64,000 nt of DNA from Oscillatoria princeps RMCB-10. Its GTDB lineage: Bacteria; Cyanobacteriota; Cyanobacteriia; Cyanobacteriales; Oscillatoriaceae. Under the pieces are notes generated by a model. It searched no databases, was not told the origin of the DNA, and was given only the letters and a program-made list of their open reading frames with translations. Of the stretch, positions 17,392-26,260 are shown piece after piece. Position 1 is the first letter of the stretch; each line of letters opens with the position of its first letter. The position numbers and the translations under genes were made by a program. The DNA lies in assembly GCA_019359235.1 (NCBI GenBank), contig JAHHHT010000005.1:124001-188000 (forward strand), written 5' to 3'.

Positions 17392-18143
17392 TTACATTCC
17401 TTAACAAAAAATGGCCGCTATTCTTCCCCCACCGGCGAGCGCTGCGACGGCATAACCAAAAGGGTTCAATTGTCAAGGTTGTAAACAAGCTTGTAAAATG
17501 CAGCTCCCCGAACGCTAGCAGGTGGCGGGAAAAAAGTCAAGTGCAGCGCTCACACAGCGCCACTAAATTTATCACGTCAAAAGAGCCGGTCACGGTTGCG
17601 CAAAAGGCTGGAAAAGTAGCATAATAGAAAACATAGGGGGTTTGGGAAACGATACCGTCGCTTTGAATTGCAAGCAGCGACTGAAGCGTAAGGAGGTTAG
17701 GGATGTATCTAGAAGAGCTTCTGCAAACAGGCCGGTGCTATAATGATAGTGAGCGCTACGATGGCGGGTGGGCGCAGCGCGACTCTCCCGACCGGCGGCA
17801 CTCACACCGGCACTAACGCCAAACGCTTCCCGGGCGTCCCGGAGGACAGCGAGCCGGACTCTAGGGCCTATGGCTCCCACGATAAGATTTGATTGCCAGA
17901 AAAATTGGCGCGACTGAATTGAGGAAATTTTGACGGGAGCTGATTGCACCAGCAGCATTTGCTTTCAGTGCTCCCCTGAAGCGCGAGACAGGTTTTGGGT
18001 TTGGGATTTGGGATTGAAGTTTCGCAGCTGAAATATAAGGCGGATAAAGCTTTCAGCTTTGTGTCAGGAAACCTAAAAAACCAGTTTTCAACCGGAGAAA
18101 AGAGAGCCGGCTGAAGCGGTTTGAAAAGAGAAGGAGAAAGAAA
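17392..18143. other. intergenic stretch before the TPR gene
   Basis: Apart from the 37-codon frame at 17703-17816 nothing gene-like is visible. A TATAAT at 17740-17745 lies inside that small frame and could be a promoter. A longer minus-strand frame (17590-17958) lacks a ribosome-binding site and recognisable sequence. Confidence 0.4.
17703..17816 (+). CDS. possible small protein (37 aa)
   Basis: AAGGAGG (17690-17696) sits 6 bases before ATG 17703, an ideal arrangement. The frame encodes MYLEELLQTGRCYNDSERYD followed by a His/Arg-rich tail and stops at TAA 17814-17816. It is hydrophilic, has one Cys and no membrane segment, and I recognise no family. It could also be the 5' end of a lost gene. 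Only the ribosome-binding site supports it. Confidence 0.3.
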   Translation: MYLEELLQTGRCYNDSERYDGGWAQRDSPDRRHSHRH

Positions 18144-18578
18144 ATGAACTGGATTCGCAGAACCATAGCGATTTTAGGGATCGCCGCTGCAGCGCTGAGT
18201 GTAGCGCCGGTGACGGCATTCGCGCAAACCACCCAGAAGCAGCCGGTGCCGGTGCGGGTGGAGGTGGAGGTGGAAACCGTAGAAGCGAATGACTTTGTGA
18301 AGTTGGCGCGAAACGCCTTTGCGGTGAAAGATTATCAAAATGCCGTCTTCCAGGCGAACAGAGCTCTTGACCTCGATCCGGAGTTAGCGGAAGGCTATCT
18401 GCTGCGCGGACAGGCGAGGACGCAACTGGGTCAGCGCCAGCCAGCGGTTAAAGATTTGCAGCAAGCCGCCGTGCTGTACTGGCAGCAAAAGGACAGAGCC
18501 GGTTACAATGCTGCTGTTCAATGCTTGTGGCTAGCGAGCAAAGCATCCCGAGGGCCAATTTCCCAGTTCTATCGTTGA
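18144..18578 (+). CDS. exported TPR-repeat protein
   Basis: 144 residues; GAAGGAGAAAG precedes the ATG. A signal peptide is clear (MNWIRRTIAILGIAAAALSV, likely cut after AFA at about 27). After a Val/Glu-rich linker come about two TPR units (DFVKLARNAFAVKDYQNAVF, ANRALDLDPELAEGYLLRGQ) at about 54-120, which should scaffold protein contacts in the periplasm. It is followed by a GTGCGTTCC hairpin and the convergent kinase gene. Confidence 0.85.
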   Translation: MNWIRRTIAILGIAAAALSVAPVTAFAQTTQKQPVPVRVEVEVETVEANDFVKLARNAFAVKDYQNAVFQANRALDLDPELAEGYLLRGQARTQLGQRQPAVKDLQQAAVLYWQQKDRAGYNAAVQCLWLASKASRGPISQFYR

Positions 18579-18621
18579 GAGCGCAACACATGGGGTTAAT
18601 TGCGCTGGCGTTCTGGAGTTT

Positions 18622-18690
18622 AGTAGGGTGCGTTCCCCTTGGGGGAACGCACCCTACTGGAGTTTAGTAGCGTTCCCCAAGAACGCACCC
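18622..18690. repeat. GTGCGTTCCCC inverted repeat between convergent genes
   Basis: AGTAGGGTGCGTTCCCC and GGGGAACGCACCCTACT pair perfectly (18622-18658). A shorter second copy follows (TGGAGTTTAGTAGCGTTCCC onward). The hairpin lies between the ends of the TPR and histidine kinase genes, so it may help stop both transcripts. Confidence 0.75.
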
Positions 18691-18698
18691 CACAAATC

Positions 18699-21600
18699 TC
18701 ATTGTAGGGCCATTTTCCTAGTATAGGCCATCTGTCGGAGGGGAATTTCAATAATAAACTCAGTTCCTTTGCCCCTCGCGGAGACACAGCGCAAGCGCCC
18801 GCCATGTTTTTCTACCACAATTTGGTAACTGATAGAGAGCCCCAGTCCCGTTCCCGAGCCGACCGGCTTTGTCGTGTAGAAGGGGTCAAAGATTTTCTCA
18901 ATCACCTCAGACCGCATGCCGGTGCCGGTGTCAGAAATGCGAATTTGCACGCGGTTTGAGTCAAGGACAGATGTAGCGATCGAAATTGTGGGGATTGGGC
19001 ACTGGGCGAGGCTGTGGCATTCCACCACAGCCGCAGATGCGCACCGGCTCCCCTGGCCCGTATTGGCCACCGGCAAGTCGGGCGGTATCCCATCCCTGAT
19101 GTCATAAGGCTTCTGCGCCTCTTCTATGGCATCAATCCCATTGGCGACGATATTCATAAACACTTGATTGAGCTGTCCCGCGTAACATTCTACTGGGGGC
19201 AGATTGCCATAGTCTTTAATCACCCGGATTTCCGGACGGTCAGACCGGGCTTTCAGCCGGTGCTGCAAAATCATCAGAGTGCTGTCGAGATTGTCATGGA
19301 GATTGACTTCTTTCATTTCGGCTTCATCCAGGCGCGAGAAAATTCGCAGGGACTGCACAATCTCCCGAATCCTTTCGGCTCCGACTGTCATAGAGTCCAG
19401 CATCTTTGGCAAATCTGCTGCAATAAAATCTAGCTCACTGGCATCTATTTCATCCTGAATTTCAGGGGCGGGATTGGGATAAGCTTCTCCATAAAGCTTC
19501 AGCAGTCCTAAGAGAGCCGAGATGTACTCGCGGGCGTAAGTGAGATTGCCATAGATGAAGTTAACAGGGTTGTTGATTTCGTGAGCGACACCGGCAACCA
19601 TTTGCCCTAAGGAGGACATTTTTTCAGCGTGAACGAGATTCGCTTGGGTTTGTCGCAATTCCCGCAGAGCCGATTCTAACTTTTTACTCTTAGCCGCAGC
19701 CATTTCGGCGGACTGGCAAGCTTGATTGTAGAGCTGGGCTTGGGTGACAGCAATCGCCAGCTGCACCGACACCGCTTGCAGCAATTCTACCTCATAAGCA
19801 GTCCAGTGCCTGTAAGTGCTGTGGCAGCAGAACACCACACCAAAACTGTCAAATCTGGCCGCCATAGGGATAAGTAATAGGGAAGCATAGCCCAGCACAT
19901 GGTAGATTTTACGCGCTGTTATATCCTGTAAATTATCCACGCAGTCTATGGGGATGGGTTCCAGGCGCAGGAGCCGCTCAGTCAAAAGGCTTTCGTCTAT
20001 ACAGGGGTAAACAATAATTTGGCTGGGCAAGTTATCCGATTTAGCTTCCTTAACCACTTCCCAGAGGGGAGGCGAGGGGTGATACCAAGCAAAATGACAG
20101 CGGTCGATTTGTAACAAATTGCGAATTTCTTGGACAGCGGTTTCCAGAATCGTGTCGAGGTTGAGAGATTTGCGGATTTCACTGGCGAGGCGATTGAGCA
20201 GGGCTTCCCGCTGGGCCAGCTTTCGGAATGCTGCTTCAGATTGCCGCAAAGCTTCTTCTGCCTGTTTGAGCTGAGTGATTTCGTGCGAGCACCCCAGCAC
20301 CCCAAAAATTTTCCCGTCCCTGTCGCGTAAAGGAGTTTTCCTCGTGTCGAAGATGCGCAGTGCGCCCGAGGCATCCTTGGCAAAATCGTGGTGGTTTTCA
20401 AGCGTCTGGCCCGCCAGCACCAAGAGGTCGTCGTTGCGGTATCCCCGGATATTTTTGGCGGGATTGCCAAATACCAGTTCCTCGGGGAATCCCAATTCTA
20501 AATCATTTTTGCCGAGAGTCTCTTCTGGCGCAATCCCCAAGCCATCAGCCATTGCTCGGTTTACCAAGATATACCGGAAGTCGGTATCTTTAGCAAAAAT
20601 CCAGTCGCCGGTGGTATCAATCACACTTCGCAGCAGGTTGGACGTTCGCTGCTGTGACTCTAAGGCTTGCTGCAAGGCAGCCTCTGCCAGTTTGCGCTCT
20701 GTAATGTCGCGGGTAACAGTAGCCAACCCTATCGGTTCGCCGGTTTCTGGGTTGCTGACTGTAAATAGGTTACAGTCAACTGGAATAGCCTCACCGGTTT
20801 CAAAATGCCGGAATCGAAACTCACCTCGCCACAATCCTTGCTGAATGCAGGCAGGGATAATCTGAGTTTGTACCGGCAGCCGGTCTTCTGGCATGAAGAA
20901 GTCGAGGATGCCGTTAGTTTTGGCAACGCTTTCGCTGCCCAGTCCCACGAGCTGCAGTCCAGCAGCATTCACAAAAAGGGGCTGCCCATCCAGAGAAGTA
21001 ATAGCAATAAAATCGGAACTGGTTTGCACGAGCGTGACAAACTTTTGCTGTTCCAGTTCCGCCCGCTTGCGGTCGCTGATATCCGTAATTGTGCCAATAT
21101 AGCCAATAACTTCTCCCTTTTCCCCAATTTCTGCCGAAGCTTGACCGATAACCCAGCTGGCTGTGCCGTCGGGACGCACAAAGCGATACTCACACTTAAA
21201 CGGCAGGTTATTGCAAGCGGAACGATACCATTCGCTCGACACGCGCTCCCGATCGTCTGCATGTAAAGTTTGCCCCCAACCCGTTCCGCGAGCCGCTTCC
21301 AAGGACAGTCCGGCAATTTCGCACCAGCGCTGATTGACATAAGTGCAAGTTCCTTGCGCATCCGTGTGGAAAATGCCAACCGGCGACAAGTCGGCCAAGG
21401 TTTGATACCGGCGCTGACTCGCCTGCAACGCTTTTTCTACCTGTTTGAGTTGGGTGATATCTGTGAGCGAAGCCACAGCTGCATAAGGGGCTGTTTCTTC
21501 AGGAGAAAACAGCGGTTGGGAATTCACCAACATCCAGGTTAGGGTGCCATCTTGCTTGTGAGCTACCACAACCGCAGTGCGGGGCTCGCCCGTCCGCAAA

Positions 21601-23084
21601 GTGACAGCAACCGGCTGTTCTTCCGTGGGGAAAGGAGATCCGTCTTCTCGAATCGCACGCCAGGGTTCCGCTGTGCCGGCTCCCCAAGTCCCTCCTATCA
21701 TTTGCTCGGCACTTTCATTGCAGGCGCGGAGCGCTCCCGACGCTTCTTGCATGACAATTCCTTCTGCCAAAGCTGCGATCGCAGAGCGATACAGCTCCCG
21801 ACTTTCTTGCAGTGAGGCGATTAATTCATCCCGCTGCGCTTCCAGCTGCTTGCGATCCGTGATGTCGCGAGCCACCGCATAAATCAGTCCCGACTCCACA
21901 ACCGGCACGCTCGCCCAAGCTAACCATTTATAGGAGCCATCTTTGCAGCGATAGCGATTTTCAAAACATAAAACTTTGCTGCCCCGAGCCAGCCCCTCCA
22001 TTTCGGCTAAGGTTGACCCCACATCATCGGGATGCACCAAGTCTAAAAAGGGAAACGAAAGCATTTCATCAGCGGTGTAACCCAGAGTTTTCTCCCAGGC
22101 TGGGTTCAACCGCTTGAAATAACCGTCTGTCCCCGCGACACACAGCAGCGCCAGGGATAAATTAAAAAGTTGCTCCAGTTCGCTGTCGTATGGCCAAAAA
22201 CTGCCTGTTTCCTGTGGCGACACTCCTTCTGCTGCTAGCACCTGGTTTTTTAAGTTTTCTTTGTAGGACGGAAATTCACCCGCCTGTTTTTCTTCCGTGA
22301 TGTCTGCGAATAAGCCATCCCAGATGACATCTCCATTCGCTTGTCGTTGCGGCTGAGCGATTCCGCACAACCACTTAACTTTTCCGGAAGGTGTAATCTG
22401 CCGCCACTCCTGTTTCCAGGTTTGCAGTGTTTTCTCGGATGCGGCGACAGAACCAATAAAGGCGTGCCGGTCTTCTGGATGCACCAGCGCCCACATCAAA
22501 GTTATATTATCCTGTATTTCCGCTGGCTCTAACTCACAGACTTCCCTGCAGCTAGGGCTAATATAAGAAAATTCCTCCTCGCCACCGGCATGCCGAATGA
22601 GTTGATAGCTGACAGCCGGCCCATTGGCTTCTAGCTTTGGCCAGTAAGTCTCGCTCACCTGCTGCTCGGTGATGTCGGTATCAATACTGTCGATGCGCAG
22701 GGGATTGCCCTTTTCATCTCGGACTAGCCAGCTTTTATTCCGAATCAGGCGCATCTCGCCAGATGGCCTGAAAATGTGGTACTGTGTCTCTAAGGCTCCC
22801 GACTGGAACAATACAGAGAGGGAGTGCTTCACCCGCTCGCGCTCTACTGGGTGAATCACCTCCACCCACAGCTGCGAATTCTGATAAAATTCTTCAACCG
22901 GCCTGCCATAAATTTTCTCAGCCGCACCGTTGACATACAGCGTTTGATAGGTTATAATGTCTGCTGAACGCACCACGTCTGGGATTTCGTTAATAATGCT
23001 AATTGGCCAACATTGATTTGGCAACAGACAGCGCGGTTTCTGACATCGGTTCTTGGTCAATGTGGACATATCCCTTAAGCTCAC
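18699..23084 (-). CDS. multi-PAS/GAF sensor histidine kinase (7 PAS, GAF, HisKA, HATPase)
   Basis: About 1461 residues without membrane segments, so a soluble sensor. In order: seven PAS domains (starting roughly at 25, 150, 290, 420, 550, 675 and 800, most ending in the PAC motif DITxxKQ), a GAF domain (about 950-1110), and a dimerisation domain with the phospho-acceptor His at about 1168 (GVAHEINNPVNFI). The ATPase has an N box (NIVANGIDAIEEA), DTGTGM, FDPFYTTKPVGSGTGLGLSI. About 40 extra residues (including TGQGSRCASAAVVECHS) sit between the N box and DTGTGM. No regulator is adjacent. The start could be GTG 23084 or ATG 23069; the latter has TTAAGGG just upstream. Confidence 0.9.
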   Translation of the reverse strand: MSLRDMSTLTKNRCQKPRCLLPNQCWPISIINEIPDVVRSADIITYQTLYVNGAAEKIYGRPVEEFYQNSQLWVEVIHPVERERVKHSLSVLFQSGALETQYHIFRPSGEMRLIRNKSWLVRDEKGNPLRIDSIDTDITEQQVSETYWPKLEANGPAVSYQLIRHAGGEEEFSYISPSCREVCELEPAEIQDNITLMWALVHPEDRHAFIGSVAASEKTLQTWKQEWRQITPSGKVKWLCGIAQPQRQANGDVIWDGLFADITEEKQAGEFPSYKENLKNQVLAAEGVSPQETGSFWPYDSELEQLFNLSLALLCVAGTDGYFKRLNPAWEKTLGYTADEMLSFPFLDLVHPDDVGSTLAEMEGLARGSKVLCFENRYRCKDGSYKWLAWASVPVVESGLIYAVARDITDRKQLEAQRDELIASLQESRELYRSAIAALAEGIVMQEASGALRACNESAEQMIGGTWGAGTAEPWRAIREDGSPFPTEEQPVAVTLRTGEPRTAVVVAHKQDGTLTWMLVNSQPLFSPEETAPYAAVASLTDITQLKQVEKALQASQRRYQTLADLSPVGIFHTDAQGTCTYVNQRWCEIAGLSLEAARGTGWGQTLHADDRERVSSEWYRSACNNLPFKCEYRFVRPDGTASWVIGQASAEIGEKGEVIGYIGTITDISDRKRAELEQQKFVTLVQTSSDFIAITSLDGQPLFVNAAGLQLVGLGSESVAKTNGILDFFMPEDRLPVQTQIIPACIQQGLWRGEFRFRHFETGEAIPVDCNLFTVSNPETGEPIGLATVTRDITERKLAEAALQQALESQQRTSNLLRSVIDTTGDWIFAKDTDFRYILVNRAMADGLGIAPEETLGKNDLELGFPEELVFGNPAKNIRGYRNDDLLVLAGQTLENHHDFAKDASGALRIFDTRKTPLRDRDGKIFGVLGCSHEITQLKQAEEALRQSEAAFRKLAQREALLNRLASEIRKSLNLDTILETAVQEIRNLLQIDRCHFAWYHPSPPLWEVVKEAKSDNLPSQIIVYPCIDESLLTERLLRLEPIPIDCVDNLQDITARKIYHVLGYASLLLIPMAARFDSFGVVFCCHSTYRHWTAYEVELLQAVSVQLAIAVTQAQLYNQACQSAEMAAAKSKKLESALRELRQTQANLVHAEKMSSLGQMVAGVAHEINNPVNFIYGNLTYAREYISALLGLLKLYGEAYPNPAPEIQDEIDASELDFIAADLPKMLDSMTVGAERIREIVQSLRIFSRLDEAEMKEVNLHDNLDSTLMILQHRLKARSDRPEIRVIKDYGNLPPVECYAGQLNQVFMNIVANGIDAIEEAQKPYDIRDGIPPDLPVANTGQGSRCASAAVVECHSLAQCPIPTISIATSVLDSNRVQIRISDTGTGMRSEVIEKIFDPFYTTKPVGSGTGLGLSISYQIVVEKHGGRLRCVSARGKGTEFIIEIPLRQMAYTRKMALQ

Positions 23085-23827
23085 CTTTTTTCTTCTTTAG
23101 CATATTTTCTCCTGCCTCAGGTACGATTTGTATATTTTTTAACAAAAATTAACTGAGGGTGGGAAAACTTGGCTCATGCCGGGGCCGGCAACCTAAATTT
23201 TAGCCGGCTCTCCCCACAGGAGAGACGGGTAAACAGCTCGTCAAAGTTTCTTGAAGATAGTTCGGGTGAGCCGGCTATTACTGTAGGGGCCGGTTTACAG
23301 ATATCCTTTCCTGCCAGCAGATATGCTGAATAAACCCGCCCCTACCTGCAGAGCGCTTTTGCGATTCGATTCGGTGATTTCACGCACCAGAGAAAACGTC
23401 ATCAGAAAACCGTGCGTGAATCTACAGAGGCTGCCGGTGAACACTTCAGTAATATAATTACCTGGGGAATCGAAATTGTCGGGTAGGGAGCCGCCCCTAC
23501 TGGGTACAGATAATATTTGCCACCGGCAGATATTTGGGGTGAGCCCGCCCCTGCAACACCTTTATATATATAATTGATGCAACCGGATGCAAGCTAACAC
23601 CCAGCCTCTGCAAGCCGCGCACTGGGGTTTTGTGCTCAGCTTGCAAGACGAGCGTCAAGTTGAAGGTGCCGGTGGTGCCCGGAAGCTGGGAAAAGCTGCG
23701 GAAAACCGGCTCTCTAGAGAGGTAGAGTCCGGTTCAGCAGAGATATTTCTGGGGAGGGCCAAGAGTTGCAACAAACCGGCCCCTACCACCAGCGATTGTC
23801 CGGGACTTGTTATTATAAATTACCGCT
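23085..23827. other. 743-bp gap holding a psbA relic and GTAGGGGC repeats
   Basis: Besides the psbA fragments at 23352-23680 there are related repeat blocks at about 23284-23350 and 23488-23560. Both carry a GTAGG start, ACAGATA, (C/G)GCAGATAT and CCCGCCCCT. A short ACCGGCCCCTAC copy lies near 23776. No intact gene was found. Confidence 0.55.
23352..23680 (-). pseudogene. psbA: decayed psbA fragment, interrupted by a repeat
   Basis: Bases 23356-23450 align with the intact psbA copy at 25325-25427; both contain ACCAGAGAA, and CAGAAAACCGTGC corresponds to CAGAGAACCGTGC. By eye about 70 percent matches. Bases 23596-23680 align with the immediately adjoining psbA segment (25424-25505), sharing TTGTGCTCAGCTTG and AAGTTGAA. 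The two halves are adjacent in psbA but are split here by about 145 bp containing a GTAGGG...CCCGCCCCTGC repeat. The relic has the same orientation as the intact genes, covers only about 180 bp of a 1062-bp gene, and has no open frame. It is most likely an old third psbA copy. Confidence 0.7.
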
Positions 23828-24700
23828 TCATAAAGTAATCTTTTGCTTCAAGTTATCGTCGGGCGGGCCAACTTTTGTAATCTCGTAATCATTATTCGGA
23901 TAAGAGCGGGAAGGGCTATCGACAAACAGCCCCGAGGTCGTGCGTGCCGGCAAGAAGCTGAGCAGCGCAGCCCTCGCCCGCAGGCCAAATTCTACCAATT
24001 TCTTGAGAGCGAGCGGTGGTGCCTGCATTTCAAATGCCTTGAGTGATTTGTCGTCTAACAGGCAACGGAAAGCCACGTCAACAACCGGCTTTGGAACCAG
24101 GGGAAACCAGCTGGAAATCAAATCTACAAACACCTGGCCCAATTCTTTCGTAGAGGTTGAATTGTAGACGTATTTATCTTCATATTCCGTTTTAAAGCGT
24201 TTCATACCTTCCAGAGTTTCGGGAAGGTTCTTCATGTTCATTCGCTTGCTAATTTCCACCCAAAATTGCCCCCACGCCTGAAGTTCATTTTCACACATAG
24301 GCCGCCAGCCAAAACGTGCGTTCCATTCAACCGGCTCCAAAATCAGGACTGATGTGATATAAACAAAGTCGTCGTTATTAATGGGGAAGTGGCCGTGAAT
24401 GTAATTCATCCGCTCAATGCAAACACGCCCCTGTTCGCTGTCATAGCCGTGCTTAATCATCTCGTAGAGAAGAATTGAAGTATCATCATAACGTTTCTGG
24501 GGGTGTGCCTGTGCGTAACCGCGCTTAGCAACCAGACCCGCCATCCGGGGGCCGGCAAAAAAGCGAACAAACGCCATTTCTATCTGACTTCGCTGGAAAT
24601 CCCAAGGAAACTCATAGCTGACCATGATTTTGACGATTTCCGAATGGTCTTTAACCGGGTGCATTTGCTGAATTTTTTTGAGATTGTCGTAACGGCCCAT
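23828..24700 (-). CDS. MpaB/DUF2236-family oxygenase-like protein
   Basis: 290 residues. The conserved DUF2236 pattern is visible: RYDNLKKIQQMHPVKDHSEI, YEFPWDFQRSQIEMAFVRFF, KRYDDTSILLYEMIKHG, and MNYIHGHFPINNDDFVY with H102. The family includes fungal mpaB and bacterial latex-clearing-type haem oxygenases; the enzymes bind haem through conserved His residues. Substrate here is unknown. There is no signal peptide. It lies between psbA (transcribed in the same direction, but separated by a strong terminator) and the psbA relic. Confidence 0.8.
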   Translation of the reverse strand: MGRYDNLKKIQQMHPVKDHSEIVKIMVSYEFPWDFQRSQIEMAFVRFFAGPRMAGLVAKRGYAQAHPQKRYDDTSILLYEMIKHGYDSEQGRVCIERMNYIHGHFPINNDDFVYITSVLILEPVEWNARFGWRPMCENELQAWGQFWVEISKRMNMKNLPETLEGMKRFKTEYEDKYVYNSTSTKELGQVFVDLISSWFPLVPKPVVDVAFRCLLDDKSLKAFEMQAPPLALKKLVEFGLRARAALLSFLPARTTSGLFVDSPSRSYPNNDYEITKVGPPDDNLKQKITL

Positions 24701-24884
24701 TGCAGGCTCCTGATTCTAATTAATAAGCTGAGATTATAACACTATTTATGATATTTATTTTTAATTTTGTTAAATTTTGGAAACTGCATGTTCCCGCGCT
24801 CCCATCACCGCCTTCCACAATCTGGGGGCAAGTCCAAATGACTTTTAAATTACAAATTAACAATTAGAAAAAGCGAAGCAAAAC

Positions 24885-24916
24885 AAAAAGCGCCCCCCGT
24901 TTCGGAGAGCGCTTTT
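24885..24916 (-). terminator. psbA (first copy) intrinsic terminator
   Basis: On the minus strand AAAGCGC and GGCGCTTT pair around an asymmetric loop, followed by TTGTTTT. It lies about 50 bp after the psbA stop. The second psbA copy has a very similar hairpin. Confidence 0.8.
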
Positions 24917-24925
24917 GATTGCTGT

Positions 24926-24949
24926 AGAGACGCGACATGTCGCGTCTCT
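24926..24949. repeat. 24-bp perfect palindrome AGAGACGCGACA...
   Basis: AGAGACGCGACA followed by its reverse complement TGTCGCGTCTCT. The same palindrome core (20 bp) follows the second psbA gene at 31796-31815, and a degenerate copy is at 33113-33132. It is part of a dispersed family; a role in psbA mRNA 3' ends is possible. Confidence 0.8.
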
Positions 24950-24964
24950 GGGGGGGGGGAAAAC

Positions 24965-26026
24965 TTAGCCCTTGATAGCGGGAGCTTCAACGCTAGCCAA
25001 GTCGAGGGGGAAGTTGTGAGCGTTGCGCTCGTGCATCACTTCCATACCCAGGTTGGCGCGGTTGATCACATCAGCCCAAGTGTTGATAACGCGACCTTGG
25101 CTGTCAATCACCGACTGGTTGAAGTTGAAACCGTTCAGGTTGAACGCCATCGTGGAGACACCCAGAGCGGTAAACCAGATGCCGATCACCGGCCAAGCAC
25201 CCAAGAAGAAGTGCAAGGAACGGCTGTTGTTGAACGAAGCGTATTGGAAAATCAGGCGACCGAAGTAGCCGTGAGCTGCAACGATGTTGTAGGTTTCTTC
25301 TTCTTGACCGAACTTGTAACCGTAGTTTTGAGACTCGGTTTCGGTGGTTTCGCGAACCAGAGAAGAAGTCACCAGAGAACCGTGCATCGCGGAGAACAAG
25401 CTACCGCCGAACACACCGGCAACACCGAGCATGTGGAACGGGTGCATCAGGATGTTGTGCTCAGCTTGGAACACCAACATGAAGTTGAAAGTTCCGCTGA
25501 TACCCAGAGGCATACCGTCAGAGAAAGAACCTTGGCCGATCGGGTAGATCAGGAAGACTGCGGTGGCTGCAGCAACCGGAGCGCTGTAAGCAACGCAGAT
25601 CCAAGGACGCATACCCAAGCGGTAGCTGAGTTCCCACTCACGACCCATGTAGCAGAAGACGCCGATCAGGAAGTGGAAAATCACCAACTGGTACGGGCCA
25701 CCATTGTACAGCCACTCATCCAGAGAAGCCGCTTCCCAAATCGGGTAGAAGTGCAGACCGATAGCGTTCGACGAGGGGACAACCGCACCACTGATGATGT
25801 TGTTGCCATAGAGCAGAGAACCTGCGACCGGCTCGCGGATGCCATCGATGTCCACTGGGGGAGCTGCAACGAAGGCGATGATGTAGCAGATGGTGGCGGT
25901 GAGCAGGGTGGGGATCATCAGAACACCGAACCAGCCGACATAAATGCGGTTTTCGGTGCTGGTGACCCAGCTGCAGAACCGTTCCCAGACGTTGGCGCTT
26001 TCACGGCGCTGTAAGGTGGTGGTCAT
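24965..26026 (-). CDS. psbA: photosystem II reaction centre protein D1 (first copy)
   Basis: 353 residues, full length. D1 carries the primary donor and pheophytin site, QB and most ligands of the Mn4CaO5 cluster in the thylakoid membrane. Hallmarks: [39 protein letters not shown] with A for [19 protein letters not shown] region, and the C-terminus [16 protein letters not shown], where CtpA cuts after A344. Residue 130 is Glu ([12 protein letters not shown]), the form typical of D1:2 high-light isoforms. The second copy differs in the protein at only one position noticed (ALGVSTM against ALGISTM). The ATG is preceded by a leader shared with the other copy. Confidence 0.98.
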   Translation of the reverse strand: MTTTLQRRESANVWERFCSWVTSTENRIYVGWFGVLMIPTLLTATICYIIAFVAAPPVDIDGIREPVAGSLLYGNNIISGAVVPSSNAIGLHFYPIWEAASLDEWLYNGGPYQLVIFHFLIGVFCYMGREWELSYRLGMRPWICVAYSAPVAAATAVFLIYPIGQGSFSDGMPLGISGTFNFMLVFQAEHNILMHPFHMLGVAGVFGGSLFSAMHGSLVTSSLVRETTETESQNYGYKFGQEEETYNIVAAHGYFGRLIFQYASFNNSRSLHFFLGAWPVIGIWFTALGVSTMAFNLNGFNFNQSVIDSQGRVINTWADVINRANLGMEVMHERNAHNFPLDLASVEAPAIKG

Positions 26027-26105
26027 GTGTTTATGAGTGCTATTGAATTTTCGAGGTTCGTATTATGTCTACTATCTTAACCAGCCTGTTAAGGTTTGTA
26101 AAGGG
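26027..26105 (-). promoter_or_regulatory. psbA leader and probable promoter (first copy)
   Basis: The 45 bases before the ATG are shared with the other psbA copy except for two positions, then similarity stops. A CATAAT -10-like box (26062-26067) with a TTAACA box about 19 bp upstream marks a probable sigma-70 promoter, so the shared block would be the 5' untranslated leader. Confidence 0.6.
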
Positions 26106-26260
26106 GGTGAACCAACATTTGTTCTGATGGGATAGATAAGTTTTACTTATCGGAGGGTGGGGGGTGGCCGGTGGGAGCGGCACGCAAGGGGCCAGGGGGG
26201 CTGCCGGTTTGGTTAAAATCGTCTCTAACCTAGAACCTGCAGAAGTAGGGAGCTGAGAAA

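Noticed and set aside
17590-17958. 122-codon minus-strand frame
   Set aside because: Low-complexity Arg/Ser/Phe composition, no start signal, and it overlaps the better-supported small frame at 17703.
25016-26014. 332-codon open frame antisense to the first psbA (a similar one lies antisense to the second)
   Set aside because: It mirrors psbA codon usage exactly, exists at both copies only because the copies are identical, and has no ribosome-binding site.
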